64,000 nt of DNA from Hyphomicrobiaceae bacterium UBA7697 (GTDB lineage: Bacteria > Pseudomonadota > Alphaproteobacteria > Rhizobiales > Methyloligellaceae), in contig DLGJ01000005.1 in NCBI GenBank assembly GCA_002482645.1, positions 84,730 through 148,729 of the forward strand. Reading direction: 5' to 3'. The translations under genes and the position numbers were made by a program. Numbering within the stretch: the stretch's first letter is position 1; every line of letters begins with the position of its first letter. The notes below the pieces were generated by a model that was given only the letters and a program-made list of their open reading frames with translations, was not told the DNA's origin and did no database searches. Of this stretch, positions 25,655 through 34,230 are shown one piece after another.

Positions 25655-26716
25655 ATGCAAGAGACACCGAAGCAAGACACACCAGCACGAAAGACGCGCG
25701 TCTTTTCCGGCGTGCAGCCGACCGGCAATCTCCATCTCGGCAACTATCTCGGCGCGATCAAGCGCTTCGTGGAGATGCAGGCGGACCATGAGTGCCTGTT
25801 CTGCGTGGTGGATCTGCACGCCATCACGGTGTTCCAGGACCCGGACGAACTGACCCACAACACGCGCGAGGTCACGGCGGCCTATATCGCCGCCGGCATC
25901 GACCCGGCCCGCAGCACCATCTTCAATCAGAGCCAGGTCTCCGGCCATGCGGAACTCGCCTGGATCTTGAATTGCGTCGCGCGTATCGGCTGGCTCAACC
26001 GCATGACCCAGTTCAAGGAGAAGGCGGGCAAGGACCGCGAGAAGGCCTCGGCCGGGCTCTATGTCTATCCCAACCTGATGGCCGCCGACGTGCTGCTTTA
26101 TCACGCCACCCACGTGCCCGTGGGCGAGGACCAGAAGCAGCATATCGAGCTTGCCCGCGACATCGCGCAGAAGTTCAACAACGATTTCGCCAAGACCATC
26201 GCGCGCGAAGGCTACCCGGACGGTTTCTTCCCGCTGCCCGAGCCGCTGATCGCCGGTCCCGCCACGCGGGTCATGAGCTTCCGCGACGGCACCAAGAAGA
26301 TGTCGAAGTCGGACCCGTCCGATCTCAGCCGCATCAACATGACCGACGATCGCGACACCATCGCCAAGAAGATCAAGAAGGCGAAGACCGATCCCGAGCC
26401 GCTGCCGTCGGAGGCCGACGGGCTGAAGGAGCGGCCCGAAGCCGACAATCTCGTCGGCATCTACGCGGCGCTCGCCGGGACCGGCAAGGACGCGGTGTTG
26501 GCCGACTACGGCAACGGAGAGTTCTCGACCTTCAAGAATGCGCTGGTGGACCTCGCCACCGAGAAGCTCACGCCCATCGGCGATGAAATGCGGAGGCTCC
26601 TGTCCGATCCGGTCGAGATCGACCGCATCCTCGCCGATGGCGCCAAGCGGGCGCACGGCGTGGCCGATCCGATCCTGGCCAAGACCAAGGACATCGTCGG
26701 CTTCATCCGGAGCTGA
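25655..26716 (+). CDS. trpS: Tryptophanyl-tRNA synthetase
   Basis: Class I aminoacyl-tRNA synthetase that charges tRNA-Trp. 353 residues from ATG 25655, which has a purine-rich site (CAGGGGCAGGGC); a GTG at 25637 is an alternative. The HIGH-type motif is GVQPTGNLHLGNYLGA, KMSKS is KKMSKSDPSD, and PVGEDQKQHIELARD is the tryptophan/tRNA region. Its last 12 codons are duplicated downstream as part of a 157-bp tandem duplication (26681-26989), which leaves the gene itself intact. Confidence 0.97.
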   Translation: MQETPKQDTPARKTRVFSGVQPTGNLHLGNYLGAIKRFVEMQADHECLFCVVDLHAITVFQDPDELTHNTREVTAAYIAAGIDPARSTIFNQSQVSGHAELAWILNCVARIGWLNRMTQFKEKAGKDREKASAGLYVYPNLMAADVLLYHATHVPVGEDQKQHIELARDIAQKFNNDFAKTIAREGYPDGFFPLPEPLIAGPATRVMSFRDGTKKMSKSDPSDLSRINMTDDRDTIAKKIKKAKTDPEPLPSEADGLKERPEADNLVGIYAALAGTGKDAVLADYGNGEFSTFKNALVDLATEKLTPIGDEMRRLLSDPVEIDRILADGAKRAHGVADPILAKTKDIVGFIRS

Positions 26717-26719
26717 CGC

Positions 26720-26815
26720 CGTCATGCCCGGACGCGATCCGGGCTCCACGCCGTGATGTCTCGGCGCGTGCCGAGGCCGGTAGACTGGATTACCGGGTCA
26801 AGCCCGGCAATGACG
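26720..26815. repeat. REP/BIME-like palindromic element, copy B
   Basis: Begins CGTCATGCCCGGACGCGATCC 4 nt after the trpS stop and ends GCCCGGCAATGACG. Same boundaries and twin-hairpin design as copy A, with a different central part that itself forms CGGC...GCCG pairing. Could help end trpS transcription. Confidence 0.8.
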
Positions 26816-26876
26816 GTGAAGCGGAGAGGACGGCCGCAAGACCAAGGACCTCGTCGGTTTCATCCGGAGCTGACGC

Positions 26877-26973
26877 CGTCATGCCCGGACGCGATCCGGG
26901 CATCCACGCCGAGACGTCTCGGCGCGTGCCGAGGCCGGTGGAATGGATTGCCGGGTCAAGCCCGGCAATGACG
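26877..26973. repeat. REP/BIME-like palindromic element, copy C
   Basis: Nearly identical to copy B and generated with it by the 157-bp duplication. Lies between the trpS tail duplicate and the msrA stop codon, in the convergent trpS/msrA gap. Confidence 0.8.
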
Positions 26974-26987
26974 GTGAAGCGGAAAGT

Positions 26988-27656
26988 CTAAGCCTCGACG
27001 CCGGTCCCGATCGGGCAGGAAACGCCAGTGCCGCCGAGCCCGCAATAGCCGGCCGGATTCTTGGCGAGATATTGCTGATGATAGTCTTCGGCGAAATAGA
27101 ACGTCGGGGCGGGGGCGATCTCCGTGGTGATCGGGCCCATCCTTCGTGCCTTCAGCGCCGCGTCGTAGGCCGCCTTCGAGGCGAGCGCGGCCTTGGCTTG
27201 TTCGTCCGAGAACGTGTAGATCGCCGAGCGGTACTGGGTGCCGACATCGTTGCCCTGGCGCATGCCTTGGGTCGGGTCGTGACTCTCCCAGAACGTCTTC
27301 AGAAGCGCCTCGTAGCTGACCGTCTTGGGGTCGTAGACCACGAGCACCGCCTCGGTATGGCCGGTGCGTCCGGTGCAGACCTCGTCATAGGTGGGATTGG
27401 GCGTGGGGCCGCCCGCATAGCCGGCGGCCGTCACCAGCACGCCGGGAATCTGCCAGAACTTCCGCTCCGCGCCCCAAAAGCAGCCAAGGCCGAACAGCGC
27501 CATCTCGGTGCCTTCGGGGTACGGCCCTTTGAGGGGCGCGCCGTTGACGAAATGGGTCTCCGCCGTGGGGATCGGGCGGTCGCGGCCGGTCATGGCCTCT
27601 TTGGCGCTTGGGATCGGCATGGACTTGCGTGTGAGACCGAACATGGACAGGAACAT
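26988..27656 (-). CDS. msrA: Peptide-methionine (S)-S-oxide reductase MsrA, cytosolic
   Basis: Reduces methionine-S-sulfoxide in proteins. 222 residues with the catalytic Cys in FGLGCFWGAERKFW near residue 53, GYAGGPTPNPTYDEVCTGRTGHTEAV, and DPTQGMRQGNDVGTQYRSAIY. C-terminal GYCGLGGTGVSCPIG supplies the recycling cysteines. No signal peptide: the N-terminal FLSMFGLTRKSMPIP is basic and short. A second, exported MsrA is at 61459-62070. The gene ends in the REP-repeat region convergent with trpS. Confidence 0.95.
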   Translation of the reverse strand: MFLSMFGLTRKSMPIPSAKEAMTGRDRPIPTAETHFVNGAPLKGPYPEGTEMALFGLGCFWGAERKFWQIPGVLVTAAGYAGGPTPNPTYDEVCTGRTGHTEAVLVVYDPKTVSYEALLKTFWESHDPTQGMRQGNDVGTQYRSAIYTFSDEQAKAALASKAAYDAALKARRMGPITTEIAPAPTFYFAEDYHQQYLAKNPAGYCGLGGTGVSCPIGTGVEA

Positions 27657-27774
27657 GGGTCCTCCCGGAGCGCTCTTCCAGGGCGATAGGCGTCCCGCGC
27701 CCGCTGCCGCCGATCACATTCGCGCTAGCGGATTACGGCTCCAGCCAACGAAGTTCCTAGGGATGAAGCCCCTC

Positions 27775-27806
27775 ATTGATGAAGACTTCAATTGATGAAG
27801 ACTTCG
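27775..27806. repeat. 16-bp direct duplication at the 3' end of the small membrane protein gene
   Basis: ATTGATGAAGACTTCA at 27775-27790 is repeated at 27791-27805 (last base differs). The duplication places the stop codon of the 105-aa gene in the first copy; the second copy encodes its last residues. Confidence 0.8.
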
Positions 27807-28105
27807 ACCTCTTTGCGCTTCTGCCCGAGCCAATAGAGGAAAACGCCGAGAATGCCGAATACGACCCAAGTCGGCGCGGCGAGAATCGACACAATAATGG
27901 GGTCCCAAAGCCATGTGCCCACGGTGCCGGACACCCATTGGCGGAAGCCGTCCAGCATCTCGGGGAAGACCAGCCGCCATTGCTCGCCGAGCGGCGTGAC
28001 GACCCACGCCCCGCCGCCCGCCAGGCTCTTGGTGGCATCGACGACGGCCGCGACCATGGCCAGCAAAAGCAGCCAAATCCCGAGTGTTCGCAGGACGAAG
28101 CGCAT
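27788..28105 (-). CDS. Small inner-membrane protein, function unknown
   Basis: 105 residues with an N-terminal membrane segment (about 5-24), a middle soluble stretch with WRLVFPEMLDGFRQWVSG, and a second membrane segment (about 70-95) ending in the charged tail GQKRKEVEVFIN. Start taken at the internal ATG 28105 (MRFVLRTLG), since the 15 residues before it in the longer ORF are not membrane-protein-like. This layout resembles small conserved Rhizobiales membrane proteins of unknown function. It is divergent from the tRNA-Ser gene. Confidence 0.65.
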   Translation of the reverse strand: MRFVLRTLGIWLLLLAMVAAVVDATKSLAGGGAWVVTPLGEQWRLVFPEMLDGFRQWVSGTVGTWLWDPIIVSILAAPTWVVFGILGVFLYWLGQKRKEVEVFIN

Positions 28106-28201
28106 AGGCAGTGGACTCCAAGGGTTTCCGTTTAGATACGCGATCCGCATCGCCCGTTCAAACGCTTCGAATTTTTGGCAGCTTCCGGGCCTTTAGCTCG
28201 C

Positions 28202-28229
28202 TTGAACCAGAAACGCGCTTCGCTATAGT
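28202..28229 (+). promoter_or_regulatory. Promoter of the tRNA-Ser gene
   Basis: TTGAAC (28202-28207), 16-nt spacer, TATAGT (28224-28229), ending 24 nt before the mature tRNA 5' end. A good sigma-70-type match for a stable-RNA gene. Confidence 0.6.
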
Positions 28230-28253
28230 GCGGCGCTTCGCGCGCAGCGCAAC

Positions 28254-28343
28254 GGAGAGATGGCCGAGTGGTCGAAGGCGCACGCCTGGAACGCGTGTAG
28301 GCGGGTAACCGTCTCGAGGGTTCGAATCCCTCTCTCTCCGCCA
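28254..28343 (+). tRNA. tRNA-Ser (anticodon GGA)
   Basis: A 90-nt class II tRNA. The acceptor stem GGAGAGA (28254-28260) pairs with TCTCTCC (28333-28339), followed by G and an encoded CCA. The anticodon arm is CACGC-CTGGAAC-GCGTG, giving anticodon GGA for UCC/UCU. A long variable arm and the T arm GAGGGTTCGAATCCCTC are clear. Confidence 0.97.
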
Positions 28344-28359
28344 CCGCCCGTACCCGCGC

Positions 28360-28752
28360 TCATCCGCCGAGGGCGGTCCCGATCACACCGATAGCCGCGC
28401 CCAGGAAGAGCAGCCCACAGGCGATGGCCTGGGTGATAAATCCAGGCAACCGGCCGGACACGCCCGCGCGATAGCCGAGATAATACCAGATGCGCCCGCC
28501 GACCCAGACGAGCCCCAGCAGCGCCGCGGCAGCGTCACTCAGATAGAGCGCACACAGCCATAGCGGCACGAGGAACAGCGGCATCCACTCCAGCGTGTTC
28601 ATATGCACGCGGAAAATACGCTCGAAATCGGGGTTGCCCGTGGTAGCCGGGAGCGGGACGCCGAATTTGGCGCGCGCGGCCGCGACACGCGTGCCAAGGA
28701 ACAGATACCAGGCGACTGCCAGCAGCGTCACGATGGGCGTGAATATCGGCAT
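28360..28752 (-). CDS. MAPEG family membrane protein
   Basis: 130 residues with four membrane helices, the MAPEG fold of membrane-associated glutathione/eicosanoid proteins. Characteristic parts are NPDFERIFRVHMNTLEWMPLFLVPLWLCA and VWVGGRIWYYLGY, which hold the conserved R, N, E of the family. ATG 28752 is preceded by AAGGAGACCC; the ORF's earlier start adds 19 non-hydrophobic residues. It ends 17 nt from the tRNA-Ser 3' end. Substrate unknown; possibly glutathione-dependent. Confidence 0.88.
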   Translation of the reverse strand: MPIFTPIVTLLAVAWYLFLGTRVAAARAKFGVPLPATTGNPDFERIFRVHMNTLEWMPLFLVPLWLCALYLSDAAAALLGLVWVGGRIWYYLGYRAGVSGRLPGFITQAIACGLLFLGAAIGVIGTALGG

Positions 28753-29346
28753 CGGGTCTCCTTCCGCTCTTTCCGCTCCGATCTTGGCCACATCCAACCG
28801 GGCCGGCATTGCGGCGCCGTCACCCTAAGCGGCCGTGTGGCTCCCGGCCAGCGCCGGACGGTTGAACGGGGTCTCCAAGACGAAGTCCACCATATGACGA
28901 AGTCCACCATACCTTCGAAGCCGACGACCGCATGGACCTGTGTGGAAAATCCGGAATCCTCGGCTTAGGCGGCCCGGTGGTTGTCCAAGGAGGGCTCGGG
29001 GCCGGTGGTTTTGCTTGCAAATGCGGCACTCGTCCCCTATTTGCCCAGGGGTCGGATCGGCCGGGGGGTGCTCCAAGATATTGGCTTGCGACTCTGCGTT
29101 CGCGATGGCTGGTATCGGCGCGCCGGGGACGGTGCGGCGAAGCCGCATGCCGTCTCACGGAGCTCTTTGTGAAGGGGCCGTGCGTGGCGGAGCTCCAACG
29201 GGCAACGTTCGGCAGGTGGGTGGCCGTCGGCGAAAATCCACCTACAATGTCAGAACCTTGCTTTCAGGCACACCGCGCAGGGCGCGCGTCGTGCCAAACC
29301 CGAAGGGCTGTGTTCCCGTTCGTCCCACGCAAGAATAGCCGAGACC
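28753..29346. other. 594-bp stretch without a supported gene
   Basis: Between MAPEG and the FAAL-reductase gene. ORFs on both strands (for example 28932-29471 plus and 28825-29148 minus) lack a ribosome site, recognisable domains and typical composition, and I do not support them. It holds a 17-bp tandem repeat (28879-28911) and a short dyad TTTGC-tt-GCAAA (29010-29021). A control region or decayed sequence is possible. Confidence 0.5.
28879..28911. repeat. 17-bp tandem repeat in the gap upstream of the FAAL gene
   Basis: GACGAAGTCCACCATAT at 28879-28895 is followed directly by a second copy that matches for 16 bases. No gene covers it. Confidence 0.85.
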
Positions 29347-32300
29347 GTGAACATCAATTTTGCCCCGACCCTGAATATCAACTCCATCCTGAGAGATTGG
29401 GTGGAGCGCCAGCCCGACCGGCGGCTCTTCGCCTTTGTCGATTCCCGGGGCGAGGTTCTCGAAGACTATAGCTATGCCGCCTTTTCTCGACGGGTGGAGA
29501 CGCTGGCCTCCGCGCTGATCGAGGTCGACGGGCTGGTGCCCGGCGAACGCGTGGTTCTGTCCTATCAGCCGGGTATCGAGCTGGTGGCGGCGCTGTTCGC
29601 CTGCTCGAAAGCCGGGCTGGTACCGATTCCGACGCCGTCGCTCAGCGCCTTCGACTTCGTCGCCTGGATCGGCCGCATCGATCATATCGTGGCGGACAGT
29701 GGCGCCGCCGCATGGCTCGCCTGCGGCCGCACGCTCGAACTATTCGAGGAAGGCCGGCAGCGCTACGCCGACCCGATTCCGCGCGAGGCCGCGAACCGGC
29801 TCGAAGCGCTCGCCGTGATCGAGACGACGGCCATCGAAACCGATCCGGAGGCGCGCGCGCCGGACCGGCCGCAGCCGATCGCCTTTCTCCAATACACGTC
29901 CGGATCCACCAACAATCCGAAGGGCGTCTGCGTCTCGCACCAGAATCTGATCGCGAATTGCCGTGCCGTGGTCGATTACGACAACCAGATCGCGGTGACG
30001 TGGTTGCCGCAGCACCACGATATGGGGCTGATCGGCTATTACATCTACGCGGTGCTGTCCGGCGGAACCACTTGGGGGCTGTCGCCGCGCTCGTTCATGC
30101 AGAACCCGTCCATATGGCTGGAACTGCTGACGCGCCACAAAGCCACCGCCACGTCGGTTCCCAATTTCGCGCTCGAACTTTGCCTGAACGAGCGCCGCGT
30201 GCCGCCGGCCGATCTCGAGCGCTACGATCTCTCGTCCTTGCGCATGTTGATGGTGGCCGCCGAGCCGGTCTCTCCGGAAACCTTCGAGGCCTTCCGGCGG
30301 AAATTCGCCCGCTGCGGCCTGAGGGACGAGGCGCTGTTCGTGGCCTTCGGACTCGCGGAGTTCACGCTCGCGGTGTCGAGTCACGGCCGCCGCGCGATCT
30401 CGGTGGATCGCCGGCGTCTCGCGCAAGGCCAGGTGTCTCTCGTGACCGAGACGAGCGGGGTGAGCCATGCCTTGCCGCTCATGAGCTGCGGGAGCGCGCT
30501 CGGCGACACCGATCTCCGCATTGTCGATCCCGGCACGGGCATCGAGGTCCCGCCAGGGCGAACCGGGGAAATCTGGTGTGCCGGGGCGGGCCGCGCCTTG
30601 GGCTATTGGCAGAAGCCCAAAGAGAACCAAGAGATCTTCGAGGCGCGGCTGGTCGATGCGCCGGACGTCCGCAAGCCCTTCCTGCGAACCGGCGATATCG
30701 GGTTCATGCATGACGGGGGGCTTTATGTCTGCGGGCGCCTCAAGGACATGATCATCATCCGTGGGCAGAATATCTATCCGGAGGATATCGAAGCTCTCGC
30801 GCTCCAGGTCTATCCGGAACTGCGCCGGAACGGCGTCGTCGCGTTCTCTTCCGGCGACGGGCAGGAGGTGGACATCACCCTCGTCGCCGAAGTCGCCCGC
30901 GGCAACGAGATGCCAGACGAAATCGAAATCGTCCGCGTGATCCGCGAGGGCCTTCAGGTCCCGGTGGCGCGCGTTGTGTTCGTCCCGCCGCGCTCGGTCG
31001 CGCGTACGAGTTCCGGCAAGGTGCGCCGCGCCCGCACGCGCGAGCTTCTGGAGACGGGGCAGTTGCCGGTCCTCGTCGATACGCGCCACGCGATGACCGC
31101 GAGCCAGGCGGACGGCGAGTCCGACGTCTACGAACTCGAATTGCTGAAGGACCGCTACGGCATCACCGGCGAAGAGGACTACACGCTGTTCGATGCGGGC
31201 ATCGATTCGCTCGATCTGGTCGTGTTCCTGAACTGGATCAAGGACTCGCTCACCGACCGCAACGCGCCGGAACTGGCCGAGCGCGTCAATCCGAGACTCC
31301 TTTCGTCGATCTCGATCCGCGATCTATTCGCGCTGGTCCGCCAGTTCGTGACGGCCCCGGCGGCGGCCACCCGCGCGATGGCCGAGTTCTTTGCCCACGC
31401 CTACGAGGCGCGGCTCGCCGCGGAACAGGAAAAGATGCTGGCGGACCGCTCCTACAAGGCAATCGACCGCCGCGTGTCAAACCCGGCGGGACAGAAGATC
31501 GGTACGCTCCTCACGGGCGGCACGGGCTTCCTGGGGCCGTTTCTCATCGATGCGTTGCTGAAACAGTCGGACGAGGATCTGCATGTCCTTGTACGCGGCC
31601 GCAGCCTGCAACAGGCGCGCGCGCGGCTCGACAAGGCCTTTTTGGAGAACGTCGTCGACACTCGGAGCCGCGAAGCCTACCGGACGCGCGTGCATGCGAT
31701 CCTCGGCGATTTAGAGCAGCCGCGCCTCGGCCTCGACGATGCGACCTGGATGCGTCTCGCGGACGGCGTGGACACCGTCTACCACAATGGCGCGCTGGTG
31801 AATTACCTCCTCACCTACGACCATATGCGGGCGGCCAACGTCCAGGGTACGGCCGAGGTGCTCGATCTGTGCTTCACCGGCCGCGACAAGGTGCTGAACT
31901 ACATCTCGACCACCTTCATCTTCGGCTGGGCGGTGAAGGACTTCCTCTACGAGAGCGACAACAACGACGGCATGGACCGTCTCGATTTCGGCTACAGCCA
32001 GACGAAATGGGCGGCGGAGCAGAAAGTGTTCTCGGCCATGAAGCAGGGTCTCACGGCCCGCGTGTTCCGGCCCTCGCTGATAACGCCCGCGCTCAACGGC
32101 CATGGCGGCAATCTCGATATCGCGCTTCGCTTGCTCAGCTTCATCGTCAAGCACGGGCTCGGGGTGAGGGCGGGCAATCAGGTGAGCTTCATGCCGGCCG
32201 ATATCTCCGCCGACAACATGATCGCGATCGCCCGCCAGGAAGACACGCTGGGCCAGACGTTCCATGTCGTGCGCGACGAGCACGAGACCATGCCGATGAT

Positions 32301-32586
32301 TACCGACATCATCGCCAAGCGGCTCGGCACGTGTTTCGAGATGCATGACTTGACGAGCTTCGTGCCGCAAGTCATCCGGCGCTGCACGCGCGCCGATCCG
32401 CTCTATCCGCTGCTCGATTTCCTCGTCGGCTCCGTCGACAACATTTCGCGCATGGAGTTCAAGCGCTACGAGAGCAGCAACTATCAGACCGCGCGCGACC
32501 GGGTCCTGGTCGCCCGCGAGGACCCGCCGCTCGAAGTCGTCGTCGATGGCATCTTACGGTTCTTGAAAGTCCGCAACTTGCTGTAG
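29347..32586 (+). CDS. Fatty acyl-AMP ligase / acyl carrier / thioester reductase multidomain enzyme
   Basis: A 1079-residue stand-alone module. Residues about 1-580: fatty acyl-AMP ligase (FAAL) with LQYTSGSTNNPKGVCVSH, the FAAL-typical WLPQHHDMGLIGYYIY, VAFGLAEFTLAVSS, and GRLKDMIIIRGQNIYPEDIE. About 590-665: carrier domain, with Ser621 in FDAGIDSLDL as the phosphopantetheine site. About 715-1075: NAD(P)-binding reductase starting LLTGGTGFLGPFLIDALL, with YISTTFIFGW and FGYSQTKWAAEQ holding the Tyr-x3-Lys pair. Predicted reaction: ATP-dependent loading of a fatty acid on the carrier and reductive release as aldehyde (or alcohol). A phosphopantetheinyl transferase would be needed. Start is GTG 29347 with no clear ribosome site. 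No other PKS/NRPS gene is nearby; the product is unknown. Confidence 0.9.
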   Translation: MNINFAPTLNINSILRDWVERQPDRRLFAFVDSRGEVLEDYSYAAFSRRVETLASALIEVDGLVPGERVVLSYQPGIELVAALFACSKAGLVPIPTPSLSAFDFVAWIGRIDHIVADSGAAAWLACGRTLELFEEGRQRYADPIPREAANRLEALAVIETTAIETDPEARAPDRPQPIAFLQYTSGSTNNPKGVCVSHQNLIANCRAVVDYDNQIAVTWLPQHHDMGLIGYYIYAVLSGGTTWGLSPRSFMQNPSIWLELLTRHKATATSVPNFALELCLNERRVPPADLERYDLSSLRMLMVAAEPVSPETFEAFRRKFARCGLRDEALFVAFGLAEFTLAVSSHGRRAISVDRRRLAQGQVSLVTETSGVSHALPLMSCGSALGDTDLRIVDPGTGIEVPPGRTGEIWCAGAGRALGYWQKPKENQEIFEARLVDAPDVRKPFLRTGDIGFMHDGGLYVCGRLKDMIIIRGQNIYPEDIEALALQVYPELRRNGVVAFSSGDGQEVDITLVAEVARGNEMPDEIEIVRVIREGLQVPVARVVFVPPRSVARTSSGKVRRARTRELLETGQLPVLVDTRHAMTASQADGESDVYELELLKDRYGITGEEDYTLFDAGIDSLDLVVFLNWIKDSLTDRNAPELAERVNPRLLSSISIRDLFALVRQFVTAPAAATRAMAEFFAHAYEARLAAEQEKMLADRSYKAIDRRVSNPAGQKIGTLLTGGTGFLGPFLIDALLKQSDEDLHVLVRGRSLQQARARLDKAFLENVVDTRSREAYRTRVHAILGDLEQPRLGLDDATWMRLADGVDTVYHNGALVNYLLTYDHMRAANVQGTAEVLDLCFTGRDKVLNYISTTFIFGWAVKDFLYESDNNDGMDRLDFGYSQTKWAAEQKVFSAMKQGLTARVFRPSLITPALNGHGGNLDIALRLLSFIVKHGLGVRAGNQVSFMPADISADNMIAIARQEDTLGQTFHVVRDEHETMPMITDIIAKRLGTCFEMHDLTSFVPQVIRRCTRADPLYPLLDFLVGSVDNISRMEFKRYESSNYQTARDRVLVAREDPPLEVVVDGILRFLKVRNLL

Positions 32587-32697
32587 AAGCCTCCAGCGTA
32601 AGGGGCGTCATCGCGACGCGGGCGGGCGCCTTGTACCGGATGCCGTGGGAGCCGACAATTCCGGCCGCCGGCAATTGCCGCCAATGGAGCGCAGACG

Positions 32698-33423
32698 ATG
32701 ATCACCTTGTACACGTTCGGACCGGCGGCCGGCCTTCCCGATCTGAGCCCGTTCGTCACCAAGGCCGAAATGCTGCTCAAACTGGCGGGGCTCGACTACG
32801 GCACCGACACGAGAGGGTTTCGCAAGGCGCCGAAGGGCAAGCTGCCTTTTATCGACGACGATGGCGAGGCCGTTGCCGATTCCACGTTCATCCGCTGGCA
32901 TATCGAGAAGAAATACGGTTTCGATTTCGACCGGGGACTGGACTCCGAACAGCGCGCCACCGCATGGGCCTTCGAACGCATGTTCGAGGACCATCTCTAC
33001 TGGGCGTTTCTCGATGCGCGTTGGGGCGACGACGGGAACTTCGATCGCGGTCCAAGCCTCTATTTCCAAGTCCTGCCGTTCCCTGTGCGCGGCATCGCGC
33101 TACGCAAGACGCGCGGCAAGGTCCTGGAACAGATCAAAGGCCACGGCATGGGCCGCCATTCCAATGCGGAGATCGTTGCGCTTGGAACGCGCTCGCTCGA
33201 TGCGGCGGCGGATTTTCTCGGAAGGAAGCCGTTCATGATGGGCGCCGAGCCTACGGGCCTCGACGCCACGGCCTTCGCCTTCCTGCTCGGCGCTCTATGT
33301 CCCGTGTTCGACACGCCCCTGCGGACGGCGGCGGAGCGCCACGGCAACGTCAAGGCCTATGTGGGCAGGATGGCGGAGCGCTACTACCCGGAATACGCGG
33401 ATATCCGCGAGTGGGTCGTCTAA
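32698..33423 (+). CDS. Glutathione S-transferase-like protein (FAX/metaxin type)
   Basis: 241 residues. A thioredoxin-like N-terminal domain begins ITLYTFGPAAGLPDLSPFVTKAEMLLKLAGLDY and contains KLPFIDDDG and DSTFIRWHIEKKYG; the helical C-terminal domain has GAEPTGLDATAFAFL, the N-capping box position. This is the GST_N_4/GST_C_6 group related to Failed-axon-connections and metaxin rather than classical GST; the usual catalytic Tyr/Ser/Cys position is not clear. ATG 32698 has GGAGC 8 nt before it. It follows the FAAL-reductase by 111 nt on the same strand and may be co-transcribed. Confidence 0.85.
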   Translation: MITLYTFGPAAGLPDLSPFVTKAEMLLKLAGLDYGTDTRGFRKAPKGKLPFIDDDGEAVADSTFIRWHIEKKYGFDFDRGLDSEQRATAWAFERMFEDHLYWAFLDARWGDDGNFDRGPSLYFQVLPFPVRGIALRKTRGKVLEQIKGHGMGRHSNAEIVALGTRSLDAAADFLGRKPFMMGAEPTGLDATAFAFLLGALCPVFDTPLRTAAERHGNVKAYVGRMAERYYPEYADIREWVV

Positions 33424-33511
33424 GGCAATGCGGCGCACCCAATCGTCCGGAACGAGGGCCTGCGCGGCCAACGGCGGTCCCCCAAACGTAGAATCGAGAG
33501 GATTTGCGGCG

Positions 33512-33952
33512 CTATTGCCCCGCGGCGCCGGTGCCGGCGGGACAGTCCGCCCCGAGATACTTCCCGTCGATCTTCACGCCCATGCGTCTGATGGCGCCGA
33601 GCGGCGGCTCGAAAGTCGTCTTGAGCGTGGCGTGGTAGCGCGTCTCGAAATCGCCGGTGAAGGTGGAGCTGATGATCTGCTTCCCTTGCTTGGTTGTGCA
33701 GACGACGTCGACGGTGACGCCTTCGTTGAGCGGCGTCACCTTTGGTTCCGTGCAGTCGCCGTCCGCGGGGCGCACGATATCGTCGTCCTGCCCGACGCAG
33801 GTCTTGATCGTCGTCATGCCGGAAACGGGCGCGACGGTCGTAATCTCCCATAGTCCGGGTTTGCGCTTCGGAGCCATTTCGGCGGCGGCCAGAACGGCGG
33901 GCGACGACAGAATGGCGACCATGCACCCGGTCGCGATGCTTATCCGTCTCAT
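33512..33952 (-). CDS. DUF3617 family exported protein
   Basis: 146 residues with a signal peptide (MRRISIATGCMVAILSSPAVLAAA, cleaved near residue 22) and a mature domain starting PKRKPGLWEITT, the hallmark of DUF3617, with cysteines in KTCVGQDDD, DCTEP, VVCTTKQG and DCPAG. Probably periplasmic; role unknown. I chose the ATG at 33952, since the ORF back to 34207 has no signal-peptide-like start. It is divergent from the MFS gene with a 278-nt gap. Confidence 0.85.
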   Translation of the reverse strand: MRRISIATGCMVAILSSPAVLAAAEMAPKRKPGLWEITTVAPVSGMTTIKTCVGQDDDIVRPADGDCTEPKVTPLNEGVTVDVVCTTKQGKQIISSTFTGDFETRYHATLKTTFEPPLGAIRRMGVKIDGKYLGADCPAGTGAAGQ

Positions 33953-34230
33953 GAAAGACCTCACATGTTGGTTCCCGGCTCCGCCGGCGGTTGTAGCCAG
34001 ACCATGTGCTGTCGCAGAGAAGGAATGCGCCGCCAACCGGAATAGCGCGGCTCTTCTAGAAAAAGAGAGGCGGATTTTCTCCCGGCTCAACGGCGCAAAA
34101 GTCCTACGGCCGATCGCCCGCGCCGCGTCAAAAGAGTCCTTGCCCTGAAGCGTCCGTTTGCCCCAAGTCTGGGCGAACCCGCACGCGCTTCTGCGCCACC
34201 GCCACAATCCCGGTCTAGACCGCTCTCGTC

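Larger units (their letters stand above)
26681..26986. repeat. 157-bp tandem duplication covering the trpS 3' end plus a REP-like element
   Basis: AAGACCAAGG begins at 26681 and again at 26838, and the two units match almost throughout, including the trpS codons for KTKDIVGFIRS and stop, followed by the palindromic element. A few substitutions and one indel (GGGCTCC versus GGGCATCC) separate the copies. The second copy carries a non-functional trpS tail and ends at the msrA stop region. Confidence 0.9.

Noticed and set aside
28932..29471. Plus-strand ORF of 179 codons before the FAAL gene
   Set aside because: No ribosome site or recognisable domain, and it runs into the FAAL gene in another frame.
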